A DNA stretch of 20,825 bases. It comes from Bigelowiella natans CCMP2755. Its lineage: Eukaryota > Cercozoa > Chlorarachniophyceae. The DNA lies in contig ADNK01001580.1 of the NCBI GenBank assembly GCA_000320545.1, positions 1-20,825 on the forward strand. The letters run 5' to 3'. The translations under genes were made by a program, and so were the position numbers. Shown one piece after another: positions 10,021-20,135 of this stretch. Position 1 is the stretch's first letter; each line of letters begins with the position of its first letter. Below the pieces are notes generated by a model. The model did not search any database and had not been told where the DNA came from. It saw only the letters and a program-made list of their open reading frames with translations.

Positions 10021-11433
10021 AGACAATGTGAAATTTGTACAGATTATTATATGAGACACGTGTGGACTCATGTGCATGCTAGCATGGGCATGTGTGCTCA
10101 CTTACTGAGACTGTTGTTATTATTGCTTAACTCGCAAGCTAATGTGCATGGTGCAGGAATTTAGTTGACATTTAATGATGCCGAATTTTGCACTTGTTGT
10201 TCATGTGCGTCATTGTTGCATGAGTATGACGCAGCTAGAGAGTGGGAAAGGAAGCTCACTTGTGTCTAGCCACAGCTACGTGCACGCACAGCGTGGGCAT
10301 TTCACAAGCACTCGCCATGCGCATGTGCGCTGTGCATTGTGCACTGCCCATGCACATGCACATGCATGCTAGCATGCCTAGATGCGCGCAATTTGCACAA
10401 CTGCAACATGAGCACCTTTTTCTGTGCACCCGACTTGTCTAGCTAGCTAGGTGCTTTGTGAACGATCACTCGATCGGCCATGCTCTGCACATGCGCATCA
10501 AATGACCCCCCTCCACTTGGTTGTCTGTTTCGGGTGCAAGCAGAACTAGAGAATGGCCACGATCGATGCGAAAAATGACAATTGAAACATTGAAACTGCT
10601 GATGCCGAGAGCAAAAGAACAGTTGCGATTGTGCGAGGTGAAGTGAACAAACAGACTTGATGATGGACCACGTTTCCAAAACGTCATTGCAAGACGTTTG
10701 CAAAGTACCAAACGCAGCTCCTCAAACTAGCTTTGGTGAGAACTTGATCGCCATGCCAACACGGTCACAAAACAGAGGACGCTGCATCTGTGTCTGCACT
10801 GCAAGTCTGGCATGCACCGGGCTTGTCCCCTGTCATGCACGGACCAAATAGAAAGCGCATGTAGGATGAAAAATGCGCTGGAAATTACTAACTCAGAATC
10901 ACACTGAGCATTGAAAATTCTAGGTGAGAACATTTAAACCTCTTTTATCTATTTCAGGGAAAAAAAGTAGGATGTTTTCAGGTTAAATCGTCTGTTTTCT
11001 TGAAAACGAGCAAATTTCGAGGAAGGTAACGTTCATACCCCCCCCCGCGCCGAGAGCGAGTAGACCAAAGCACCCTTCCCAAAGCGATTTTTCTTCATCA
11101 GAGATGGGAGCGAGCAAGAGGGGCGGTACGATCGGGTCGCTTTCCCGAAGCGCAGCGTTGTTTCTGGTAATGTTGAACATGCACCGAGCCTGTGTGGACA
11201 CATTAAAGCCCCCCCCCCCTCCTATCCCAGGCTACTGTGCTGGTGGTGACTGTGGTGACGATTCTGGCCTCTTCGAGGGATAATGTTAAACGATCATATG
11301 TTGGATCGTCAGACATCGTTACAAAGGCAGGAAGCGGTATTGTTTGATCAAACCTTGCGCGTGCTGTCGTTCTCGTTTCCGCAACAACGTGCAAAACCAC
11401 CCCCTCCCCCTTTCCATACAGCTATAACTGGCT
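10021..11433. other. Spacer between MntP-like and thioredoxin genes
   Basis: It holds the 3' flank of the MntP-like gene and the presumed promoter of the thioredoxin gene. From 10060 to 10460 it is rich in GCATGC, GTGCAC and CTAG words. From 10470 to 11430 no coding exon could be supported on either strand; short C runs occur near 11038-11047 and 11211-11219. Confidence 0.6.
10060..10460. repeat. Palindrome-rich tract (left of thioredoxin gene)
   Basis: It contains CATGCTAGCATG at 10075-10086 and GCATGCTAGCATGC at 10364-10377, many CATG/GTGCAC words, and a CTAGCTAGCTAG run near 10439-10450. These words recur in the larger tract at 12930-13920 on the other side of the thioredoxin gene. Confidence 0.75.
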
Positions 11434-12683
11434 ATGGTGGGTATCCTAAGTCTGAGTGCGGCCGATCGTGGACACTGAGAGCTGGGGCAGGTTCTACTCA
11501 TTTGTGTTTAGATGCTCTCCCTGAGCGAAAGCTCTATGTAGTGAGAGAGAAGCTGTTGCAAGGCCTTCTGTGCGGTCTTAGAATAGTGTTATCTCTACTT
11601 TATTTTAAAGGTGATGATACGGTATCGAAAGTGCGCGGGAGTAGATTCTTACGTCTCAGGGGTAACATGATTACATATGACTGAAGAATACTCGCAATTG
11701 TGCATAGAACTGCACTATTTGAGTTTGGGTGTCCCAGCCTCCACGCACGCGCACACGCACACACAAAAAATCACTCACACGCGCAAACACGTGTGCGCTC
11801 GTCTTGTTCGCGCACTGCCACCCGTTCTCAGTATTTTTATTGTTTGATTGTTTCTGCTCTACTTGAAATTTAGGAGGTGAAGGCGTCCAGTACCTTAAGA
11901 CAAAGAGCGAGTTTGATGAAGCTCTCAAAAATGCAGGAGATAAGATCGTCGTCGTAGGTCCGTAAATCCTCAATAAATGCAATTTCTCATGCGTTCCTTC
12001 CTCTACTCTTTCGCTTCGTTTGGCCTGTGTTTTGCCCCTTTCGGCCCTCCAATGTACACGACGAAGGTCAGGCTACCATTCCTACGTCTCAATCTTTTCT
12101 TCATTTCTATACGATAGATTTTACTGCGACGTGGTGTGGGCCGTGTAAAAGAATCGCGCCAGTCTTTGAGCAATTGGCCGAGAAGAACAAGGCCGATTGC
12201 GTCTTCTATAAAGTTGACGTGGTAGTAATGTGATACCCCCCCGTATTCGTTCAGTTTTCTATGCTTCAGTGGCCTGTTTGCCTAGCATGAATGCATGCTC
12301 TTTGCACGTAGGTGTGTGACGATAAATAAATACTCATCGTACTGTTGTTATCAATGTTGAAAGGATGAGAACGACGAGGTCGCTCAGGAACAAGGAGTTA
12401 GTAGCATGCCTACATTTTTCTTCTTCAAACAAGGTAGGCCCCAGGAATGATGTATTCTTCTTCTTCTTCTTCTTCTTCTTCTTCTTGTTATGTGTGTTTG
12501 TGTGTTTCATCAATGCGCCCAATTACTCATCATATATGGCAGCACGTGCCGTGCACAAAAAGTTGTATTCAAACGCGTTGCATGTATGGTGTGCGCAACA
12601 CAGGAAAGAAGGTTGGGCAGAGTGTTGGAGCTCTCGAAGAAACCCTCGTTAAAGCTCTGGAAGATGCAAAGCAAGCTTCATGA
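11434..12683 (+). CDS. Thioredoxin, cytosolic h-type-like, five exons
   Basis: Dithiol-disulfide oxidoreductase that reduces protein disulfides, normally recharged by thioredoxin reductase. Exons: 11434-11440 (tentative), 11874-11957, 12118-12221, 12364-12433, 12604-12683; 114 aa, the usual size of a single-domain thioredoxin. Exon 2 gives [16 protein letters not shown] and DKIVVV. Exon 3 carries [15 protein letters not shown], with the catalytic WCGPC, and FYKVDV. Exon 4 has [10 protein letters not shown], with the cis-proline loop MPTF. Exon 5 has [10 protein letters not shown] and an amphipathic C-terminal helix ending at TGA 12681. All internal phases agree. The start is the weak point: a 7-nt first exon (ATGGTGG before GTATCC) is phase-compatible and gives MVGGEGV, but another first exon is possible. 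No targeting peptide is seen, so a cytosolic location is inferred. Confidence 0.88.
12455..12486. repeat. (TTC)n tract in thioredoxin intron 4
   Basis: About ten TTC units just inside the last intron (12434-12603). It yields false poly-Ser, poly-Phe or poly-Lys frames. Confidence 0.95.
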
Positions 12684-14001
12684 TGGTGATGGTGATGGTG
12701 ATGACGACGACGATGATACGTATCCGAGTGATGTTCTGCAGCACGAAAAGTTACACATGTTGCTGCTAATGCCGGATGTATTTGCCAACCGTCATTATAA
12801 AACCCATGGAGGTGCAGTGCCATTTTGCATGCATGTATCAACTTGCATCATGCATCACAGTCACACAACATCGCCCACGTGATGTGTGCGCATGATCATT
12901 GGGATTCTCTGTTCCTTTCCTGTCATTATTACTAGATTTCCATATGTAGCTGCTGCTGCATGCTGCATGCTAGCATGTATCGTGCCGAATGTCGCAATCA
13001 AGATACATAGCAAGCACCAGCTAGCTATGCTAGCACGACTGCGGCAGGCGGGTGGCTCAAAATAACATCATCATGAAAACCATCTAGCTAGCGCTACCTG
13101 GTTCTCCATAGTTACCTGCTAGCTACTAGCCTGCATGTCAGGCAAGTGTTATTGCTAGTGTCAGTCCGCATTTGACACAGCTCTGGAGCTCACACTAGTA
13201 CAAGCAAGTGCAGAAGTCAAACATGCATTGAGCTAGCAAGCTAGCAAGCAGGCTGGGCCGCAATGTGCAGCGTGTGCGAAAAATGCGCATGAAGCTGAGC
13301 ACATTTTGCAAATGACAGCGGTACCTGCTAGCTAGCTAGCCTGTTCCGCCCAGCTGTAGCCATTGCTCGAATGCGACACGCTAGCTAGCTAGCACGCGTG
13401 GGCAGCGTGCCCATCGATGCACGTTGATTTAAAGCTCCACGACAGTGCCAGAGTGACGTCTAGACGTGATATGTCATTGTGGTGCAAAAACCCACACACA
13501 GCTCTAGCTAGAGCTAGACAGCACTGCTGCAGCAGAGTGCAGCAACAGCAAAATGGCGCAACAAAACAGGATGCACGCGTGCACCGAGCTGCTGCCTACA
13601 TCTAGATATCTAGATGTGTGCTTAGATGCGCATTGATAAGCATGCCAGATGTGACAATTGCGCGCGCATCTAGGTATGTCGGAACTCACGATCTCTAGAC
13701 CTGTCTAGCTAGCTAGCTGTCGTCCATGTTCATCGAAAATGCTACGCACATATGAACGCTAGGACGTTAAAACGAAGCAGCGGCAGCTGACAGCTCTAGA
13801 GCTAGACATTCATGAACGCGACAACAAAACGTCAGCTGCGTAGATCGAGATCGAAGGCTGTATAGCAGCACTACTCTAGCTAATTAGAGCATGCTAGCAT
13901 GGTACATCTCACTTTCAAAAACAATAGCAATATCGATCATCATGCAGTCGCCAGCCTATTCTTACAGGCACCGACTACTTTCAGCATCGACTCTTTATAT
14001 A

Positions 14002-14042
<41 letters not shown>

Positions 14043-14088
14043 CATAATATTATATCTCTAAGCAGTGAAGTGTCTCACAATGGCATCT
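12684..14088. other. Convergent spacer between thioredoxin and KOW-TPR genes
   Basis: The 3' ends of the thioredoxin (+) and the TPR gene (-) face each other here. No exon could be supported. The middle is the palindrome-rich tract described separately, and a (TA)n microsatellite lies at about 14006-14035 next to the TPR gene stop. Confidence 0.7.
12930..13920. repeat. Dense island of CTAG-centred palindromes
   Basis: By eye the tetramer CTAG occurs thirty-odd times in about 1 kb, against about four expected by chance. Exact palindromes include CATGCTAGCATG (12966-12977 and 13890-13901), (GCTA)n runs at 13327-13340 and 13380-13393, AGCTCTAGCTAGAGCT (13500-13515), TGCACGCGTGCA (13572-13583), ACATCTAGATATCTAGATGT (13598-13617) and AGCTCTAGAGCT (13792-13803). 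No terminal repeats or coding frame accompany them. The function is unknown. Confidence 0.85.
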
Positions 14089-15199
14089 TTAGAGTAGAAG
14101 CTTCCTAATATTAGTAGCCGCCTTTAGTTCCGAGACAATGGGGTGGGAGAGCAGTTCCAACGCAAACGCCTTCGATTCCAGGGCGACGTCAGGCTTGTGG
14201 CACGCTTTCGCCGACAAAGACAGCCACGTGTGCGCCCGGGCCAAGAAAACCATGTAGTTGCGAGATGCCCCCCCACTGGTTAGCACGAAAGACGCCTGCG
14301 CACAAAACGAAGAGAATACACGTCAGATTCCATGAAGAAGAGGCTCTCGCCCATGCTCGAGCTCAGTTGGTTTGAAACATCGCAGTTAGTTTGCATCTCT
14401 CACACCTTCGGTTTCTCCGTCGAGGAGGAGGCCGTATCCCCGCCGCTATCATAACCTGCTCCGCTGGCCGCCTTGGCAGCTGCAGCTGCGTGATCGAGCA
14501 GCTTCCCGAACATCCCCCCCTCCTTCATCTCGTCGTCCTGCTCGATCTGTACAAGCGCCGTCCGCACGGAGGCGAGCGCACCTTCGTAGTCTCCCCGCAG
14601 GTATTTGCAGATGCCAAGGCCGAGCAGAGCACCAGCCATGTTCTTCTTGGGGATGTTGGAACCATCGGCGGATTTCCTTCCACGCGTCCTGTTTATCTCG
14701 GCCAAGGCCTTGGAGACGTCCTGGTTGGCGGCAGCTGCGAAGGCGAGCGCGGAAGCAGGGGGGGAGGGGACTCCGGAGGTGTCTCCGCCAGGGCTGCCGA
14801 CGATGGCTGGTAGTATGGTGTTTGTTGTTAGAGTGGGAGAGGGGAGGGCGGGGAACGGGCCGTTGGTTCGGGAGAGTGGGTACGGTGGTGATTCCCGGGC
14901 GTGATTGGGTGTATTTTAGGATGGGTATCAACTCACGTTATAGTTGTTCTATTTTTAAAAAATACGAAGATTTGTTATCGTAAACACTTTCCCTCTCACC
15001 CCTTCTCCTCCTCCTCCTCCCTCGCGTACAGTCCACCACCACCATCACCACCACTATCATCGTCATCATCACCATCATCACACATAGAGGTTCTAACCCT
15101 GAGTAAACACAGCTTCAGCCTCTACCATGGCCTTGCCGTTGCACATCCCCAATAGACAATATCTGGAAGATCGGACCGCCATTTCTCTCAATAATACAC

Positions 15200-15236
<37 letters not shown>

Positions 15237-16176
15237 GAACGCAGCAACAACAGCAGCAGCAGCAGAGCGAGAGAAGACGATTTTTGCCTTCCTAAATAAG
15301 AAGGTAGTGGGTCCTTCACGCAGAGGGGCTCGCCGCAAACTAGCAAATCAACTATCACCCAAGATTCTCCCGTGCGTAGCATGTTTCCATCTTCTCCGAG
15401 CGCGCGATCATCTGGCGAAGAAGGTCCGCGGAAGTGCTGTAGTCGCCTTGCTTGTAGCGCATGTGGGCCATCACCTGCATCGCTCCGAGAGAAAACCGGA
15501 TGTCCTTCTAATAGGGTGTCGTTCAATTTATTGCCATAAACATGATGCGCGATGGGAAAGAAACTTTGGAAGAGCACATATTTTAACGCACGCACACACA
15601 AACATCCACACACACACATCCAGACACACACGCATACGATATTTGCTCTTTCTTAAATGCTCGAGAAGAGATGATACAGGCGTTTTGGAAGGAAAGCAAA
15701 GGTCGGCGTCTGTCCCCTCCTCCCCCCTCCCCTTCTCCGTTAAAGGCCATCATTCAATCATCTCGTTGTTCTCACCTTGGCCACGCACGAAGGGGTAAGT
15801 GTTCTAATAAGATCGTCCGCTTCCTTGATCTTATGGCACACAATCCATAGGTTTGCGAGGGACAAGGCAGAGGAGAGGCCGACGTTGTCCTCCCCCCCTC
15901 TCTGGTGAAGGATCGTTGCCGTGTGGTTGAGGAAGGTCTTAACGACATTATCCGCTATCAAAGAGCGCCCGTCCTTGCCGTCTACCTTCCCTACGACTGA
16001 GTCGAGAAGGTTGGTGGATGGCGAGGAGGAGGAGGAGGTGGAGGAGGAGGAGGAGGAGGCAGATGTTTTTTCACCTGTCAATTGTGTATAGAATAGTGTT
16101 TGTGTGCGTGTGTGCGTGCGTGCGTGTGTGTGTGTGTGTGTGTGTGTGTCGTATTCTAGTGTTCAATCTCTCTTCT

Positions 16177-16221
<45 letters not shown>

Positions 16222-17299
16222 TCTCTCTCACTCTCTCTCTCGGGGGAAATGGGAATTTGTACTGTCATAAATGCCTACCACCGCACATTATCTTTTGAAG
16301 AAGAGAGTGTGTATCTTACATTACTGCACTACTACTACTACTGATGACAAACCACACCGCTTTCTGCACATTACTGCACTACTACTACTACTGTTGACAA
16401 ACCACACCGCTTTCTGCACATTTGAAGTCCCATTCCAACATACACCCAAAAGGGCGGCCATGGGAAGCTGGAGATGCCGACGATGTCGATGATGATGGTA
16501 ACGACGACGAATTTACTTCCGAGCTCGTCTGCCTGCTATTAGCGTCGTCTGAATTTGTCATCTTTTTCTCCTCTTTCTGTTTCTTCGATCTCCATCTGTT
16601 CGCCGAGTCAACGACCGCTTTAGACTCAAACACCCATAACGAAGAAGCATCCTCGGACGAAATTCGGAATGTTTCAAGCCGAGACGGATCTTCAAACGAT
16701 GATGACGATGAAGAAGAAACTTCCTCTTTCGTGTCGCCCTTCCTTCCGCTACTCCGTCTGCTTGAGCTTCCCTTTTTCTTGGCACGATCATCGTCTTTGC
16801 TCTGATATCCTTCTTCGGGGTTTGGAGGAGGCTTATAGTACTTGTATGGCGCACGCTTTGCATCAAAGATCAACTTGCCTACCGTATGAGGCACAAATGT
16901 AAGTTTCGTGTGATCATTAAATGAGTGACTGTTGCGAGTTATTTGCACCGGTGCGGAGCCCGCGTAAATGCGCCTCTTTCACCTCCACCATTTTCATGCC
17001 AACCCCAGCTCCAAGTTGGATTACACGTTTTCCATTTCTCGGCAAAGTACAGATCAACCCTCTGTTCCCTGTATTTATAGTCAAGGAAATCTTATAAGTA
17101 AGAATTGCTTTGAGACCGTATACCTTTCTTACCTTTCTCTGGACCTGCAATTATCTCCACCTCGTCCCCAAGTGTTACCTAGTATTGCAGTGGTATCAGA
17201 AATCCTATTTATCGAGACGTTCTATGCTCAATCAGCCTGTCCCAGCCCAAATCTCATTTCAACCCTTATTAAGTCGACCGTCGTACGCCTCGAAGCCAT
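14089..17299 (-). CDS. KOW-like plus TPR repeat protein, nine exons
   Basis: Probable scaffold or adaptor protein; no specific family recognised. Exons (minus strand): 17299-17264, 17178-17133, 17068-16949, 16878-16408, 16074-15776, 15507-15359, 15162-15098, 14806-14406, 14295-14089; every join is in phase, giving 597 aa. The N-terminus reads VTLGDEVEIIAGPEKGNRG, like the start of a KOW motif (as in ribosomal protein uL24). Exon 4 has KRAPYKYYKPPPNPEEG and then a Ser/Lys/Glu-rich linker; exon 5 opens with poly-Ser from a TCC repeat. The C-terminal third has TPR-like helices: ALSLANLWIVCHKIKEADDL, MAHMRYKQGDYSTSADLL, ENLGYCLLGMCNGKAMVEAE, ALLGLGICKYLRGDYEGALA and FLARAHTWLSLSAKA. The TPR half is the safest part. 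The KOW and TPR halves might be two genes, since the join between exons 4 and 5 crosses a 333-nt microsatellite intron. Exon 1 overlaps a plus-strand exon candidate. Confidence 0.62.
15195..15235. repeat. (CA)n microsatellite in TPR gene intron
   Basis: About 20 CA units in the intron between exons 15507-15359 and 15162-15098, followed by a short CAG run. Confidence 0.93.
16122..16241. repeat. GT and CT microsatellites in TPR gene intron 4
   Basis: (GT)n at about 16122-16149 and interrupted (CT)n at about 16167-16241 fill much of the 333-nt intron 16075-16407. Confidence 0.92.
16319..16420. repeat. 50-bp tandem duplication, two copies
   Basis: The block beginning TTACTGCACTACTACTAC at 16321 recurs at 16371, and the similarity runs to the CTTTCTGCAC at 16360-16369 and 16410-16419. 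The copies differ by at least one base (CTGATGAC against CTGTTGAC). The right copy contains the splice donor of exon 4 of the minus-strand gene (GTGTGG starting at 16407); the left copy repeats it at 16357 inside the intron. Confidence 0.92.
17133..17299 (-). other. N-terminal KOW-like segment
   Basis: Exon 1 (MASRRTTVDLIR) joins in phase 0 to exon 2 (VTLGDEVEIIAGPEKG), and in phase 1 to exon 3 (NRGLICTLPRNGKRVIQ). GDEVEIIAG..KG..G followed by a basic strand is the KOW pattern known from uL24 and NusG-type proteins. Exon 3 is also open in a second frame (VDLYFAEKWK..), but that frame does not join exon 2 in phase. Confidence 0.5.
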
Positions 17300-18523
17300 T
17301 CCAAACAAATTCCGTGAGTGTGCAAAAGGAATTCCAAATTAAATGGCAATTCTATCCTGCGACAACGGAGAAAATTACCTAGCGGGGAACTTACACTGGA
17401 GTCATAAAAGGCTCAACCGAATTTAAAAAACTGAAGTCGTTTCCAAAGTGTAAGATGAGTTTCAAAATTTTGTTCCTTTTTTCTGACGATATTTATGACT
17501 TATTTCAGGTCTACAGCTGAAATGTGAAAGCATCGCAGGAAAAAATCTGGATCCGGCTTGCTTCATCTACCGAAATTCGAAATGTTCAGTTTTGGGATAA
17601 AGAAATATATAGTACGAAGAATCTGTTTCGACGAATTATTAGCATTTCGCGGGAGTAATTTTCAACAAAAGCCTGAGATTTTAGGATTTCTTCGAAAGCA
17701 ATGGATTTCCAAAATAGCATTTAGACTTAATTTCCTTACAGGCTGATAAGTACAAAAACGGAGTCTATGTTCGAGAAATAGGCTATTTATCCGGTAATTT
17801 GTGGGTTAAAATTGTCAGAAAAGATGTCGCAACTAAATTTTCTCGGCATTTTCTCTATGGAAGTACAGTTCGTGCCGTACTGCTGCGTGCTGAAAATACC
17901 CAATTTTCGAGGTTGGGCTTGAGAAGGTGGTTGCGATTAATGGGGTTTGTTTCATGGATGGATGATCCCTTCCTTGATCCTTTTCCCGCCCCTCTTTACC
18001 TCTTTATGTTGGAACTCTGTGGAGTTTGCGTTTTGCATTCGAACAGTCTCGGGTAGATTTATGGGGGAGAGAATGGAGAAATCGGGGTAGTCGTAGGTTC
18101 TATGAAACAATAGATACATCCTCCGACCTACGTTCGAAAAACTTCGAAATAGGGAAATGACTGCAGCCTTTTGCTTCCGGAAATGAGCCGATTGTTATTT
18201 GCGTTCGTTCGTTCGTTGAAATAACATAGCAGGGAACAGTTGGACTAATAAAGCGTCCCCATAGGTCATTCTGCCAACTTTCTTGCCCTTCTCTATCAAT
18301 ACTGAGAAGCGAAGAAGAGGATAACGGACAGATCCGACCTGAAAAGAAACCTGTAAGTACTTTGAAAAATTATATTACTCTTGAGGACGGCAGGCTCCCA
18401 ACATCATTTCCGGAAATAATTGAATACAACCATGAGCACGCAACCGACACCTCCAAAAAAAGGAGGAATCCTACAAGGATTAGAGAAAGCACAGAAATCG
18501 AAGATGATGAAATACGAAAGTAA
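17224..18523 (+). CDS. Tentative multi-exon gene in AT-rich sequence, unknown function
   Basis: Exons 17224-17313, 17383-17449, 17509-17588, 17742-17911 and 18307-18523 join in phase and give about 207 aa. Translated pieces look like real protein: RGTYTGVIKGSTEFKKLKSF, LQLKCESIAGKNLDPACF, DKYKNGVYVREIGYLSG and, in the last exon, LEDGRLPTSFPEIIEYNHEH with an acidic end (EIEDDEIRK, stop at 18521). Several splice sites are strong (GTGAGT, GTAAGA, TATTTCAG, TTCCTTACAG), but the donor after exon 3 (GTTTTG) is weak. An alternative ends exon 4 at 17793 and joins 18265, giving GHSANFLALLYQY and a stop. No family is recognised. It conflicts with the first exon of the minus-strand KOW-TPR gene at 17264-17299, and its last exon overlaps the start of the next gene. 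Confidence 0.35.
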
Positions 18524-18917
18524 TTTCTTGGTTAAACTAACTTTTGCCAGCCTTCACTGTTTCGATCACGCCCATGTTGTTAACATCGACCAGGGGGGCG
18601 GCAGAAAGTAGATGAAGCGCTTGGCGACGAGGCAGCCTCCTTTCTCAAGCTTGTCAACACCGTTCTTGAACAACAACACGGAGAGAAGGTGCTTTTCTAT
18701 ATCAACCACTGAAATCAGTACAGCCGAGATGGCTGCGTCATCTTACTCTTACCGGACATGTACACGCAGTTTGCGGCCAAGTCGCAGGAGGATACCTACC
18801 GGATGATCGTGAAGCTGAAACGATATCGAGCAAAAACTACAGCAATCCCCGGAAGGGGAGGACCCTGAATTAAGATTTAGGGTGCTACTAAGATGAAAGA
18901 GGAGATGGAGAGGGAGA

Positions 18918-18964
<47 letters not shown>

Positions 18965-20104
18965 GTTAGAAAAGTTCAAACGAGAGACGGAAATATGGAA
19001 AATTTCAACTAGAAGATCCTCTTGATGATGTCAATAGAAAACCAATTTCAACTACAAGATCCTCTTAGAGGATGGCAACTGAAAAATAGGACTAAACGGT
19101 AGGGTTTTGCTCAGGTTGACAAGGCATTTAATACGCTGATTCGACAGTTCCGAATCGCCCTTTACTCCTCGCAGCCCCCCCCAGAAAAAAACCTCCAGAA
19201 GGTACAATCGATTGCATTGATGGCATTGTTTGCCATTGTATATTGCTCTAAATGACACGGGTTCAAGGAAAGAGCTCTAATACTCGATCATCTTCAGGCT
19301 GAAGTCGCGGCATTAAAGATACCTTTCGACGAGGTCTTCAAGATAGCACAGTCATGTTGTATTGTTGCCGTTGTTGTTGTCGTTTCTGTTTTTTTTTAAA
19401 GCCTAACGTAGGCGCTCCAACACCGCTACTATTTTTTATTGAAAAGGTGAGTGCATCACTCTTGGCGATGGTATCTGGAAACATGACTAAGAAGAACATG
19501 GACAGGGTAAACGACAATTCGTAGGAATGTGGTGAGGCTGATGATGATGTTGGTGAGGAGTATGGTGATGAGGACGATGCGGGAGAAGATCTAATAGTAA
19601 TATTTATGCCGAACCTGAAGAAAAATACGTTGATATCAATTTGAGCGCACTTTGAAAAATGATTGTAGATGAAAGAGCTAATGGACGAAATCTCGAGGCC
19701 AGCGCTACTGGAAAAGCTGCTTTTCGATAAAAGGTGTTGTTTTCTTTCCATCTGTTCATGTAGCTTTGCACGCATACATGTACCCATTGAATCCTCCACT
19801 CCACGCGTAATCAAGTGATTATACCCCCCCCCCCCCTCCCCCGAAAAAGAAATAATTAACTTGATTTTGTCCTGCTAAGAGCTGCAGACGGGGGGAGGCA
19901 GGGAGTATTATCTTTCGCACTGAAAACGTGATATTTATCAAACGCAGTTTTGAAGACATCCGCGCGAAGATGAAGGCACTTTTCGAGAAGATATATCAGG
20001 AGTTATTGGAGGGTACTGGTGAGATCTTTGAAGATACCGCTGAAAGAAGGTAGTAGCCCGTTGAATACATGCATGGGTGTATGTGCGTGTACATAAGGTG
20101 TCTC

Positions 20105-20135
<31 letters not shown>

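Noticed and set aside
14391-14931. Long open frames on the plus strand and in another minus frame at the TPR exon
   Set aside because: They are antisense or shifted shadows of the GC-rich exon 14806-14406, whose own frame gives clear TPR helices and correct splice phases.
15127-15798. 223-codon plus-strand frame
   Set aside because: It runs through a CA microsatellite (His-Thr repeat) and antisense to two TPR exons with good splice sites.
16319-16420. CRISPR-like repeat pair
   Set aside because: Only two abutting copies without spacers; this is a tandem duplication in a eukaryotic intron-exon border.
16949-17068. Alternative frame VDLYFAEKWK.. in the third exon of the KOW-TPR gene
   Set aside because: It reads well, but does not join the KOW exon 17178-17133 in phase, whereas the NRGLICTLP frame joins at both ends.
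17383-18200. Integrated viral or transposon segment because of AT-rich, distinct composition
   Set aside because: No terminal repeats, polymerase, integrase or transposase motif, or capsid-like sequence was found; composition alone is not enough.
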